Shown here piece after piece: positions 1 through 8,921 of a stretch of DNA of 64,000 nucleotides. Position numbers and translations under genes: made by a program. This stretch comes from JABDMH01 sp965223165. GTDB lineage: Bacteria > Bacteroidota > Bacteroidia > Chitinophagales > Saprospiraceae. The stretch's first letter is position 1; each line of letters begins with the position of its first letter. The stretch is from assembly GCA_965223165.1 (NCBI GenBank), contig CBDCVQ010000007.1:124001-188000 (forward strand). The letters run 5' to 3'. The notes under the pieces are model-generated. The model saw only the letters and a program-made list of their open reading frames with translations, made no database searches and had not been told where the DNA came from.

Positions 1-1
1 T

Positions 2-1678
2 CCCCTCACCTTTGTGCCGGTCTACCGCAGCACGGAGCGGCTGGGAGCGACGGGCCTGGACAGCCGAGGTAGACGCCGCGTCATGAAGCATCTCTTTGAC
101 ATGGTGTCACCCCATGACCTTCCTGAGCATCTGCCTCCCTACCTCGTCGAAAAGCTTCGTTTTCCTTCCTACTATGAGGCCATCAAGGGCATCCATTTCC
201 CCGCAGACAACAAGCAGCTACTTGCCGCCGAAAGAAGGCTGAAGTTTGAGGAGCTCTTTATGATGCAGATGGGCATCGTCAAGCACTACCTGGATCGTAA
301 GCAGCATATCATCGGTCATGTCTTTGCCGAGATAGGCGCGCAGTTCAATACCTTCTACAAGGATCACCTTCCCTTTGCGCTCACGAATGCGCAGAAGAAG
401 GTACTGCGGGAGATACGGTCCGACTTGCGATCAGGCCAGCAGATGAACCGACTGCTCCAGGGGGATGTGGGGAGTGGCAAGACGGCGGTCGCCCTGATGT
501 CTATGCTCATCGCCATCGACAATGGGTACCAGGCGTGCCTGATGGCTCCGACAGAGATTCTCGCCCAGCAACATCTCGCCTCCATCCGGCAGCTGCTCTC
601 CGGCTTAAAAGTCAGAACAAGTATCCTGACCGGCTCCTTTCGGGGAAAAAAGCGAGAAGAGCTGCTCAAGCTACTCCGACTCGGTGAGATACATATACTC
701 ATCGGCACCCACGCACTGATCGAAGATCGCGTCAGTTTTCACAATTTGGGCCTAGCCATCATTGACGAACAGCACCGATTTGGCGTCGCTCAACGGGCCA
801 AACTATGGGAAAAGGGTGGCGATCACCCCCCGCATATCTTGGTTATGACCGCAACCCCCATTCCCAGGACCTTGCATATGACGGTGTACGGGGACCTCGA
901 CGTATCGGTCATCGACGAACTGCCCCCGGGCCGGAAGCCCGTGCAGACTTTTCACAAGACGGAATACTACCGTCCGAAGCTGATCAAGTTTATGAAGGAC
1001 CAAATCCGGCTCGGGCGCCAGATCTACGTGGTGTATCCGCTGATCGAAGAATCGGAAACGCTCGATCTCGAAGACTTGAACAATGGATATGAAAGACTGC
1101 TGGCAGACTTTCCCAAACCTGAGTATCAGATCAGCGTCGTGCATGGCCGCATGAAGCAGGAGCAAAAGGACTTTGAGATGCAGCGCTTCGTGGAGGGAAA
1201 GACCCACATCATGGTTGCGACTACGGTCATTGAGGTGGGTGTAAACATACCAAACGCCTCCGTGATGGTCATCGAAAATAGTGAGCGCTTTGGTCTCTCG
1301 CAGCTACATCAGCTCCGGGGCCGAGTGGGTCGTGGGGCAGAGCAGTCGTACTGTATCTTGATGAGCAGCTACAAGCTGACGACGGATGGCAAGGAGCGTC
1401 TACAGACCATGGTACGGACAAACGATGGATTTGAGATCGCCGAAGTTGACCTGAAACTGCGGGGCCCGGGCAGTATGTCTGGCACCAAACAGAGCGGCCT
1501 GCCGGTGTTGAAGATTGCCAACATCATCAAGGACAACAAATTGCTGCAGGTTGCCCGGCAAATCGCCACGAGGATACTGGATAAGGACCCGCACCTCATG
1601 GCCGAGTATCACCAGCCGTTGAAAAAGTACCTACAAAAGTATGGCGAGTCGCAAGAAGACTGGAGTAAAATCAGTTGA
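2..1678 (+). CDS. recG: ATP-dependent DNA helicase RecG, 5'-truncated by window edge
   Basis: RecG remodels stalled replication forks and Holliday junctions, driving branch migration with ATP. About 558 residues are visible; full-length RecG is near 690-700, so part of the N-terminal wedge domain lies outside the window. The frame is open from base 2, so the GTG at base 14 is internal. Walker A GDVGSGKT lies near visible residue 154, the Walker B box is DEQH near 255, motif III is TATPIPRT, and the second RecA-like lobe ends in the QLRGRVGRG arginine-finger motif preceded by TTVIEVGVNIPNA. The C-terminal RecG domain is complete and the gene ends in TGA. No operon partner is evident downstream; the next gene begins 100 bp later. 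The identification is secure. Confidence 0.97.
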   Translation, partial: PLTFVPVYRSTERLGATGLDSRGRRRVMKHLFDMVSPHDLPEHLPPYLVEKLRFPSYYEAIKGIHFPADNKQLLAAERRLKFEELFMMQMGIVKHYLDRKQHIIGHVFAEIGAQFNTFYKDHLPFALTNAQKKVLREIRSDLRSGQQMNRLLQGDVGSGKTAVALMSMLIAIDNGYQACLMAPTEILAQQHLASIRQLLSGLKVRTSILTGSFRGKKREELLKLLRLGEIHILIGTHALIEDRVSFHNLGLAIIDEQHRFGVAQRAKLWEKGGDHPPHILVMTATPIPRTLHMTVYGDLDVSVIDELPPGRKPVQTFHKTEYYRPKLIKFMKDQIRLGRQIYVVYPLIEESETLDLEDLNNGYERLLADFPKPEYQISVVHGRMKQEQKDFEMQRFVEGKTHIMVATTVIEVGVNIPNASVMVIENSERFGLSQLHQLRGRVGRGAEQSYCILMSSYKLTTDGKERLQTMVRTNDGFEIAEVDLKLRGPGSMSGTKQSGLPVLKIANIIKDNKLLQVARQIATRILDKDPHLMAEYHQPLKKYLQKYGESQEDWSKIS

Positions 1679-1778
1679 TTTGCAGTCTCCGACCTTGGTC
1701 TGCGACATCGACCCCTTGGTAGATTAATATTGGCGGGCATACACGATCCTCGATAGATTATACGTAAAGAGAAATATC

Positions 1779-2048
1779 ATGAAAGGAAAATATAAAGCGA
1801 CCGGATGTGCCAGGTTTTTCATTGCACTGCTGATCCTGGCCCCCTTGGCCTACATTGGCGCATCGTACTACAACGGACAGAATGGTCTGGAAAACGTCAA
1901 GCGGCTCATCGGATGGGATGGTTCAAAAGAGGAGGTCGACCGCAGTGATGTCGCAGATCTGCAAAAACAGTTGCAAGAGTTGAAGCGGGAAAATCGGGAT
2001 CTGTCGCAAAAGTTGGCCGACTGCCAGGAAGAACAAAGCAATCTGTAA
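1779..2048 (+). CDS. small membrane-anchored coiled-coil protein
   Basis: This 89-residue protein is not recognised as a named family. A single hydrophobic segment (about residues 12-28, FFIALLILAPLAYIGASYY) is followed by a short linker and a heptad-like, strongly charged coiled coil from about residue 58 to the end (LQKQLQELKRENRDLSQKL). This suggests an inner-membrane protein with an oligomerising tail, possibly periplasmic. The overall shape recalls FtsB/FtsL-like small division proteins, but no specific similarity is claimed. It stands alone between recG and a dehydrogenase gene on the same strand, with about 230 bp to the next start. Confidence 0.7.
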   Translation: MKGKYKATGCARFFIALLILAPLAYIGASYYNGQNGLENVKRLIGWDGSKEEVDRSDVADLQKQLQELKRENRDLSQKLADCQEEQSNL

Positions 2049-2277
2049 CTCCCGCGTCCGAGACTCCTGTACATCATAAAGATGCACGGAGACCTTTTAG
2101 GGCAAGGACGCTTTTGTTGCCCTCCGTCCGAGTCATGGTGCCGGTCCAGATCGGAATCGTCCCTGTCAAATCGGGACATCCCAACAATTTTAGCTCGACA
2201 CTTGTTTTTGTTGCTCTCAAATGGCGAATGATGTCAAAAAGGGTTTTCTTTGCGCATTCAAATTTTGCAACCCAATC

Positions 2278-3234
2278 ATGATTCGAATCTTAGCCAATGA
2301 TGGCATCGGTGAAGAAGGGAGACAAAAGCTCGTGGACGCTGGTTATGAGGTCATCACCGAGAAGGTACCACAGGATCAGCTGACAGCACATCTGCCCGAC
2401 TTTGATGTGGTGATCGTACGGAGCGCCACCAAGATTCGACAGCCGCTCATCGATCAATGCCCCAGGCTGAAGATCATCGCACGTGGCGGGGTGGGACTAG
2501 ACAACATCGATGTAGAGCACGCACAGTCCAAGGGCATTCTCGTGGCCAACACGCCTGCGGCCTCGTCACGATCCGTAGCTGAATTGGCTTTTGGACACAT
2601 GCTCAGCCTGTCGCGATTCCTGCATCTGTCCAACCGCGAGATGCCAGAGAAAGGCGACTCCGCGTTTAAACAACTCAAGAAAGCCTATGGCGGTGGTCTG
2701 GAGATGAGCGGTAAGACGCTGGGCATACTTGGTTTCGGTCGTATTGGCCAGGAGACCGGGCGCATTGGTCTGGCACTAGGTATGCAGGTGCTACCCGTAG
2801 ATCTCTACGTAGAAAGCGCCAAGCTCGACATCTCCTCGCCCCAGCTACCGGGGGTATCCGTTACGCTGGAGACGGTTTCACTGGACCAAATGCTGGCCGA
2901 AAGTGACTATATCTCTGTGCACGTACCGTTTGCCGGAGACAAGGCGCTGCTAGGAGCGGAAGAGATCGCGAAGATGAAGGATGGTGTCATTCTGGTAAAT
3001 ACCGCGCGGGGTGGGATCATCGGTGAGCAGGCATTGTTAGATGGATTGGACAAGGGCAAGGTTAGAGCAGCCGCACTGGACGTATTTGACAATGAGCCGG
3101 TGCCCAATGCTGCACTGCTTAATCACCCGCGCCTGTCCGTCAGTCCTCACATTGGCGCAGCCACCGTAGAAGCGCAGACCAATATCGGTATCGAGCTCGC
3201 CGACCAGATTATCGCCTACCTGGGTCAGGCTTGA
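2278..3234 (+). CDS. D-2-hydroxyacid dehydrogenase (3-phosphoglycerate dehydrogenase-like)
   Basis: The protein is an NAD-dependent D-2-hydroxyacid dehydrogenase of the SerA type, probably oxidising 3-phosphoglycerate in serine synthesis. It is the short form (about 319 aa) without C-terminal ACT domain. Visible signatures are GVGLDNIDVEHA (substrate arm), the Rossmann loop LGILGFGRIGQETG, the catalytic-arginine motif NTARGGIIGE, the glutamate in DNEPVPN and the catalytic histidine in SPHIGAAT. The ATG at 2278 (MIRILANDG) matches the family's usual N terminus. An in-frame ATG at 2221 would add 19 unusual residues and is less likely. Substrate specificity within the family cannot be settled from sequence alone. 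Confidence 0.9.
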   Translation: MIRILANDGIGEEGRQKLVDAGYEVITEKVPQDQLTAHLPDFDVVIVRSATKIRQPLIDQCPRLKIIARGGVGLDNIDVEHAQSKGILVANTPAASSRSVAELAFGHMLSLSRFLHLSNREMPEKGDSAFKQLKKAYGGGLEMSGKTLGILGFGRIGQETGRIGLALGMQVLPVDLYVESAKLDISSPQLPGVSVTLETVSLDQMLAESDYISVHVPFAGDKALLGAEEIAKMKDGVILVNTARGGIIGEQALLDGLDKGKVRAAALDVFDNEPVPNAALLNHPRLSVSPHIGAATVEAQTNIGIELADQIIAYLGQA

Positions 3235-3245
3235 GTCGGCTCTGA

Positions 3246-3866
3246 CTATTCGTCCAGAATCTCGATCAGTGCTATCTCGAACAGCAGATGCTGATGGGGA
3301 CCGACGAGATCTCGGAATCCCTCTGCACCATACCCCAGGTGAGAAGGCACCGCCACAAAGATCTTACCTCCCGATCCAATCATCGTCAAGGCCTCATTCC
3401 AGCCGTCAATGACATTGCCCACATAGAAGGTAAATGGTTTGCCGCGTCGATAGCTGGAGTCAAACAAGGCACCATCCAAAGCGTATCCATTGTAGTGCAC
3501 CGATACGCGATCTCCCCATTTGGGTTTTTGACCTTCTCCCTCCGCGAGCACCTGGTGATAGAGCCCGGACGATGTGACCTGCATATCCCACGCCTGCGCT
3601 ATGACCTTATCTAGTAATGCGGCCGACAGCTGGGCGGCCGTGTCCGTCGGATGCAGATCCATGAGGTGGGCAAACCGTGCCACTAGCTCATCTTCGGTGG
3701 TAGTGGTGATGTTCCAAGGTCCTTGGTCCAAGGCTTGGCGGGGAGTGTCGGGACCACAGGACATGAGATAGGTGACCTGTAGCATTACCCCAAGAAGGAG
3801 GAGGCCGAATGGTAGCCTATTTGGCTGCGCGAATTCGGGTATTCTCTTGAATCCAGCAGCCGACAT
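3246..3866 (-). CDS. FKBP-type peptidyl-prolyl isomerase, lipoprotein
   Basis: This is a periplasmic or outer-membrane-facing FKBP prolyl isomerase that assists folding of exported proteins. The C-terminal half is a standard FKBP fold, with GDRVSVHYNGYALDG, FDSSYRRGKPFTF, and VPSHLGYGAEG carrying the active-site tyrosine region. The N terminus has a hydrophobic stretch ending in the lipobox-like LMSC, so membrane anchoring by lipid is likely. I chose the ATG at 3866, which gives a plausible though long signal peptide; an in-frame ATG at 3989 would add 41 residues without signal features. The chosen start lies about 50 bp inside the 3' end of the upstream gene on the same strand, suggesting translational coupling. 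Confidence 0.85.
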   Translation of the reverse strand: MSAAGFKRIPEFAQPNRLPFGLLLLGVMLQVTYLMSCGPDTPRQALDQGPWNITTTTEDELVARFAHLMDLHPTDTAAQLSAALLDKVIAQAWDMQVTSSGLYHQVLAEGEGQKPKWGDRVSVHYNGYALDGALFDSSYRRGKPFTFYVGNVIDGWNEALTMIGSGGKIFVAVPSHLGYGAEGFRDLVGPHQHLLFEIALIEILDE

Positions 3867-5256
3867 GAAACGTTTCTCCCTCTTGCAAGGTGCGCTGAAA
3901 TACATCCTCCCGGTTGGGCATATATTTGGCGTATCGATTGATCCATCGATTGGCCTCTTCGGTGCTTTCCGGATCAATTCTTTTGGCATAGTTCCACTTA
4001 TCGATGGCTGGCCAAACCACTATCTGGCTGTCCCAGCCCCGCCCGGGACCGCACAAGGGTCCACTGGAGGCGTACAACCTGCCGATTAAGAGGTAGGGCT
4101 CGCCCCAGTTGGCTTTGAAGTTCGCCGCTTCCAGGGCAAACTTGCGGGCATTGGGGAAGCTTTTCAGGTGGGAGTAGTAGATCTTGGCCACCAGCATCAG
4201 GTATTTTGCCTTTTTCTCGTTGTCTTCGGCGCTTGCGGCCGCCTCCTGAAACTTGGCAATAGCCTCCTCATAGTCTCCATTGCGCAGCGCCTCATAAGCC
4301 AGTCGAGAGTCACTCGGAGGTGCTTCCTGCACACAGTGTCTGACGCCCGCAGCTCTAAGTACGGCCAACTGCGTATGATCATCCTCGCATCCTCCCCACT
4401 TGAGGCGTCCATAGACCTCACCAATGACCTCGCAGTTGGTCGAATCTCTGAGGTAATCTGAATAGTACTTCTGGCTATAGTAGTCACAATCGTAGAATCC
4501 TTTCACTCCTTCAAAGGCCTCCAGGCGTTGTGGCACATATTCATTGATGATCTGCCATTGTTGTCGGTTTTCGCCGCTTGCCAGGCCCTTTCGCAGTCTT
4601 GCGACAATAAGGCCCTCATACTTTTGAGCTTCCTCTAGGCTGATCTCGTCAGCAAAGTATCTTCTGACCAGGAGGTCTGTGAAAGGATTGAGGATAAAAA
4701 AGTACGCGTCCTCTCCGTCGAGATCCATGGACTTGGTGAAGAGCTGATAGATCTCGTCCTTGGTTGCCCGATTCTTGTACTTGTAGTAGAGATCAAAGGC
4801 CTTGCGGCCGGCGACATACCCCTTCTCACCATAGCACTGCTCGATCTGGCTGTAGAAGTCAAAGATTTTGTCGACATATTCCTCCCGCTTGGCCGCGTCG
4901 GTCTCTTTGGAGTAGAAGTACTCGTAAAATTTGATGCCATCACTGTAATGCGTGTTGCGCTTGCCGTCTGCCCCCGGGGCCAGCTCGTAGGCCCTTTGCC
5001 AGTAGGGAAAGGCCTGGTCAAAGCCGTCGTTTCGCAGAAAGTCCCGGTACAGGACATGCGCCGTCATGGCTTCATCCTTAAGCGGTGTATCATCAAAGGT
5101 GGAGCAAGGTCCAGTGGGCTCCGACACGGTGGTAGGTTCGGGCTGCGTAGAGATGGTAGCCGTCTCCTGACCAACCTTGGGGGAACAACCCCACGAGAGC
5201 ACCAAGATCGCCATGATCCCTTTGACCCACAGGATACGCTTGTTGTGTAGCATCAC
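3817..5256 (-). CDS. TPR-like lipoprotein (paralogue of the adjacent gene)
   Basis: This 479-residue envelope protein has a type II signal ending in LSWGCS, so it is probably lipidated. The body is helical and TPR-like, including EALRNGDYEEAIAKFQEAA followed by EKKAKYLMLVAKIYYS. It shares its layout with the neighbouring protein at 5335-6747: both begin the mature part with a helix pair ending YELAPGADGKR (here) or YEIAPAADGRR (there), have DCDYY/DCDYF in the middle, and end in a C-terminal segment with GEPYLLIGRLYA/GQPYLLIGDIYA. This indicates tandem duplication. Such proteins are common and uncharacterised in Saprospiria-like Bacteroidota. No enzymatic motif is visible. Confidence 0.85.
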   Translation of the reverse strand: MMLHNKRILWVKGIMAILVLSWGCSPKVGQETATISTQPEPTTVSEPTGPCSTFDDTPLKDEAMTAHVLYRDFLRNDGFDQAFPYWQRAYELAPGADGKRNTHYSDGIKFYEYFYSKETDAAKREEYVDKIFDFYSQIEQCYGEKGYVAGRKAFDLYYKYKNRATKDEIYQLFTKSMDLDGEDAYFFILNPFTDLLVRRYFADEISLEEAQKYEGLIVARLRKGLASGENRQQWQIINEYVPQRLEAFEGVKGFYDCDYYSQKYYSDYLRDSTNCEVIGEVYGRLKWGGCEDDHTQLAVLRAAGVRHCVQEAPPSDSRLAYEALRNGDYEEAIAKFQEAAASAEDNEKKAKYLMLVAKIYYSHLKSFPNARKFALEAANFKANWGEPYLLIGRLYASSGPLCGPGRGWDSQIVVWPAIDKWNYAKRIDPESTEEANRWINRYAKYMPNREDVFQRTLQEGETFHVGCWIQENTRIRAAK

Positions 5257-5334
5257 ATCTTCAATTAGAAGAGCTCCGCAGGATCAGATCCAAACGAAGC
5301 TCTCGTATTTCTTAAGGGGGCTTCCGGGGTTTCG

Positions 5335-6747
5335 TTATTGAACTCGCAATTTTGTCTTCTCTCCGATCCAACAACCGGTGCTCATCATGTCGCCTTCCTT
5401 GTGACCCCGCATGAAGGCATCATCTTTGCTCGGCCGGTTGGCGTTATAGATGCCGATCTTCCGATCTGCTTCTTCCTTGCAGGCCACGTCAATAGAGCGA
5501 GCATAAATATACTTATCCAGCGCTGCCAGGATAACGATTCGCTGGCCCCAGGCATCTCCTCCGCAGGCCTTGGCCGCCTTGGCGTAGATATCGCCGATCA
5601 GCAGGTAGGGCTGGCCCCATGCCTCCCGAAGCTCTGCTGCCTTCAGGGCGTTGGACCGCGCAGACTGGGACTTGCCCAATCTCCTGTGTTCGATCGAGGC
5701 TATATTGAAATAATACTGAGCTCGTTTGTCTGCATCTTCTTCTTGCTCCAGTGCCTCGGCGTATTTCGAAATCGCTCCCTCGTAGTCGCCTTCCTTGTAC
5801 AGCCGACTAGCCACGACGCCCGGATTGTTCTTCTCAAACTCCGCCTGCATCTTAGCATTCTCCGCCGCAGCATACTCTTCGTACTGCGTCGACAGTTTCT
5901 GCAGGAAAGCGTCCTCCTTGGAGCATCCTTCCTGCAACAGCTTATTGTACACGTATTTGACCACATCGGGATCGTCCGGCTTCTCGTCATACATAGGCTC
6001 CAACTTTGACTTGAAGTAGTCGCAGTCAAAGACCTCGCTCTCGATCTCTGCAAACTTGGCCAGCATTCGAGCCTTGGATGACTCAAAATAAGCTTTGTAC
6101 TGCCCACCCTCCTCGATCTTGTGATCGGCAGCCTGTATCAGACGCTCGTGAATCGTGCGCACTTCTTCGGCAGACATCTTATCGTTCTGAAACTGATACA
6201 CGACGATGTTGGCAATGGGTTCAAATATGATGTACTCTACTTCGTTTTCGCTCTTGTCCAGACAAGTCTGGAAGGCGGCCAGATTCTCGCTATAGGGAGC
6301 ATTGAACTCATAGAACATGTCAAATGCCTTGCGTCCATACAGTTGTCCTGCCTTTCTGGTGGCACAACCATCATCGCAGTTCTTCAGCGTGATCGCTCCA
6401 GACTCGTAGCAATGAGCTGCCTGATCGTATAGTTCGAGTATTTTTTGGGAAAGGGATGCCTTGTCACCGCCATTCTTGATCTGCTCTTTATAGATTTTGA
6501 TACCATCGGTATAGTGAAAATCACGACGACCGTCGGCAGCAGGTGCAATCTCGTAGGCTTTCTGCCACTCATTGTAGGCAAGGTCAAAGTCTTTCATCTT
6601 CAATGCCGAACGATAGTTGGAGTGTGCATTCTCAGCGGTCTCTTTGTCGGGCGAACTGACCCAGGTCTCACATTGAGAAACCGCAGTCTGCGAATACACT
6701 ATGCATATGAGGAAAGTAAAGAAGAGGATGTTCTTTTTACTAGCCAT
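5335..6747 (-). CDS. secreted TPR-like protein (paralogue of the adjacent gene)
   Basis: This 470-residue protein has a cleavable signal peptide (ILFFTFLICIVYSQTAVSQ) and no lipobox, unlike its lipidated paralogue at 3817-5256. It contains TPR-like helices such as SRLYKEGDYEGAISKYAEAL and a YFNIASIEHRRLGKSQSAR stretch, then the shared GQPYLLIGDIYAKAAKACGG segment. About 80 bp separate it from the paralogue, and only 2 bp separate its start from the stop of the outer-membrane protein gene upstream, so all are probably co-transcribed from coaX onward. The function is unknown; a scaffold role at the outer membrane is inferred from the repeats and export signal only. Confidence 0.85.
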   Translation of the reverse strand: MASKKNILFFTFLICIVYSQTAVSQCETWVSSPDKETAENAHSNYRSALKMKDFDLAYNEWQKAYEIAPAADGRRDFHYTDGIKIYKEQIKNGGDKASLSQKILELYDQAAHCYESGAITLKNCDDGCATRKAGQLYGRKAFDMFYEFNAPYSENLAAFQTCLDKSENEVEYIIFEPIANIVVYQFQNDKMSAEEVRTIHERLIQAADHKIEEGGQYKAYFESSKARMLAKFAEIESEVFDCDYFKSKLEPMYDEKPDDPDVVKYVYNKLLQEGCSKEDAFLQKLSTQYEEYAAAENAKMQAEFEKNNPGVVASRLYKEGDYEGAISKYAEALEQEEDADKRAQYYFNIASIEHRRLGKSQSARSNALKAAELREAWGQPYLLIGDIYAKAAKACGGDAWGQRIVILAALDKYIYARSIDVACKEEADRKIGIYNANRPSKDDAFMRGHKEGDMMSTGCWIGEKTKLRVQ

Positions 6748-6749
6748 GA

Positions 6750-8132
6750 CTAATTAAATTTTCGTTTTAGAAACCATAAATTGTTATTGAGGGTAACCCC
6801 TAAACTATATCTTATGAAGCTTTGCCTCACTGGGATGGAACCTCCCAGTTTGCCATATTCAATCCCTAAGTTAATAAATGAAAGTTGTCTTGAAAGCACA
6901 ATGGGCAGTCCAATTCCGGCGCTTAAACCAAAATCCGTAAGCTGCTCGCCCTCATAGACGCGCGGGTCTTTACCTATGTGAAAACCAGCTCGATACTGCA
7001 TTTTTTGATGGTAGTAGCGATACGACCGGGAGTCGGGTATGAATTGCGCTCCTACCGAGAAGCGGTAGGTATCCATTAATGCATCATTGCGATTTGGAGC
7101 GTTGCGGTAGTTGGACCAACCGCTCGTGGTGTAGCTCACCCCCAGCAGCCATTTATCCCCCTTGCGGTAGGTAGCTCCCAGTGACAACTGGCCTGGGTGC
7201 TTGCCCTTGTTACGATCGCCAGTGACAAACGATAGCGTATCCGTCGATGAATCGCTGATCTCGTCACCGAGACCATTGTATAGGGTACTCTTACGAGCTT
7301 CCAGTACCTCGGACACCGTGGTGAAGCTCCAGTTGGTGTTGGCAGAAAGACCGAAGGTCACCGTCTGTACGCTGCGCGGGTCATCCTTCGCTCCCTTCTC
7401 GGTCAGATCTAAGACATATTGGGCCCCAAGGCGCCAGTGGAACCCCCGATAGCTGACATCTTCGAGCGCATAATTGTGAAAGACCAGCGGTAGATCTTCT
7501 CGGGGAAGGATGATGGCTAGCTCATCCTTGATCGCTCCAAATAGGTATCCCAGATTGAGCCCAAAATAAAATTGCTTGTACTTGATCCCATTGCCCCATT
7601 GCACACTGTTGGTGCCTCCCGAGCCCTTGTACTCCCTGGTGACATTGCCAATGTCCGTCACGTTTTCTACCAGCGAGGTGAAGTGATTGACCCGGCTCCT
7701 GGGCAGGAGAGAAATGGACATGCCCCAGTTAAAGTCCGTACTGCGGCGATCCAGCAGCCGATTTACCGGATTGATCAGCGGAAAAGCCAGCGAAAAGTAA
7801 TTGAGCGATCCTCCCCAGAATCTTTCATCGCGATTGTCCGTGCGTAGCCGGGTAGGTCCCGCATAGAAGCCGATCTCAAACGAGGTAGCGACCAGTGCTC
7901 CCAGCGAGGCGGGGTTGGCCAAATTGGTATAATAGGCATCGGAAAATCCTGCGGATACCCCTCCCATCGTCCGCATCATCACGAAATCTTCCGTCACCAA
8001 GTCACCCAGCCCAAAGCGGGAGTACGGCAGGTTGACGCTGTTCTGGGCGTGGACCGCCGTCAGTGCGAGGAGACCACACACTACCAAAAAGGTGTCACGT
8101 GTCTGACTCCACATTGTATTCGAGTATTTCAT
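6750..8132 (-). CDS. outer-membrane beta-barrel protein
   Basis: This 460-residue predicted outer-membrane protein has a signal peptide ending ALTAVHAQ, followed by NLPYSRFGLGDL and a stretch resembling FadL/PorV-like proteins (NLANPASLGAL). Alternating aromatic and polar residues throughout and a terminal strand ending in FLKRKF fit a barrel. Its start overlaps the end of coaX by 38 bp; an alternative ATG at 8114 (MWSQTRD) reduces the overlap. A barrel gene directly after coaX is a familiar arrangement in Bacteroidota. The transported substrate, if any, is not evident. Confidence 0.8.
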   Translation of the reverse strand: MKYSNTMWSQTRDTFLVVCGLLALTAVHAQNSVNLPYSRFGLGDLVTEDFVMMRTMGGVSAGFSDAYYTNLANPASLGALVATSFEIGFYAGPTRLRTDNRDERFWGGSLNYFSLAFPLINPVNRLLDRRSTDFNWGMSISLLPRSRVNHFTSLVENVTDIGNVTREYKGSGGTNSVQWGNGIKYKQFYFGLNLGYLFGAIKDELAIILPREDLPLVFHNYALEDVSYRGFHWRLGAQYVLDLTEKGAKDDPRSVQTVTFGLSANTNWSFTTVSEVLEARKSTLYNGLGDEISDSSTDTLSFVTGDRNKGKHPGQLSLGATYRKGDKWLLGVSYTTSGWSNYRNAPNRNDALMDTYRFSVGAQFIPDSRSYRYYHQKMQYRAGFHIGKDPRVYEGEQLTDFGLSAGIGLPIVLSRQLSFINLGIEYGKLGGSIPVRQSFIRYSLGVTLNNNLWFLKRKFN

Positions 8133-8832
8133 TAAGACCTATGAGAACCAGCTGGGGGGCAGCAAATATCTCGGTTTTGATATTATTAACAAAGAATTGG
8201 GCATCACCCCCGGTTAAGAGAATGTTAAGGTTGCCAAATTCTTTTTTATACTCATTGATAAATCCTCGTACCTCTTGTACAGCACCCGCCTCGGCCCCGG
8301 CCTGCAAGGCTGATCGAGTATCTTCACCCATGGCTATATAACGTCCCGACGGGGCCACTTGTGGCAACCGGTCCGTGAGCTGGTGCATCGCGTCCAGGCG
8401 CATCCGCACACCAGGAGAGATGTTGCCACCGCGGTAGACTCCATCTTGCGTGATTACGTCGTAGGTAATACAACTACCTGCGTCGACCACCATGCTCGAC
8501 TGCTGGGGGAACAAGGACCAAGCCCCGGCGATCGATGCGATACGATCCTTGCCGAGGGTCTCCGGTGTCTTGTACGCCACTCGAAAGGGAAACTTCAAGC
8601 GGATATTGAGCTCCAGATAGTGTGGGTATGTATCAAACATGTGTTGCATCCTCTTGGAAAGATGCTTGGTGGAGGACAATATGACGTATGAAGGGCGAAA
8701 CTTCTCCACCAGCCTTTCCAACGCCGGCACATGAAATCGGTCCAATATCCCCGATTGGGCGATATCCTTAGCACGAAAGCAAGCCCACTTTGTGCGGGTA
8801 TTGCCGACATCAATCGCGAGTCTCCTACTCAT
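8095..8832 (-). CDS. coaX: type III pantothenate kinase
   Basis: CoaX phosphorylates pantothenate in the first step of coenzyme A synthesis. The 245-residue length is typical. Visible type III signatures are AIDVGNTRTKW at the N terminus (phosphate-binding motif), DAGSCITYDVI with the catalytic aspartate, GGNISPGVRMRLDAM, and the C-terminal ILLTGGDAQFF of the ASKHA fold. It heads a minus-strand run that continues into the barrel and TPR genes. A second CoA-pathway gene, panC, lies about 43 kb away, so the pathway genes are not clustered here. Confidence 0.95.
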   Translation of the reverse strand: MSRRLAIDVGNTRTKWACFRAKDIAQSGILDRFHVPALERLVEKFRPSYVILSSTKHLSKRMQHMFDTYPHYLELNIRLKFPFRVAYKTPETLGKDRIASIAGAWSLFPQQSSMVVDAGSCITYDVITQDGVYRGGNISPGVRMRLDAMHQLTDRLPQVAPSGRYIAMGEDTRSALQAGAEAGAVQEVRGFINEYKKEFGNLNILLTGGDAQFFVNNIKTEIFAAPQLVLIGLNEILEYNVESDT

Positions 8833-8921
8833 ACCAACTTTATCTTACCGGGACTCTTCGGTCATAGGGCCCGTGCCATGGACCCCCTAGATCCTGGCAG
8901 CCATTGCCGTCCCCCCGCTTG

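Noticed and set aside
5338..6009. 223-aa plus-strand ORF
   Set aside because: Complementary shadow of the secreted TPR-like protein gene, which has a signal peptide and paralogue.
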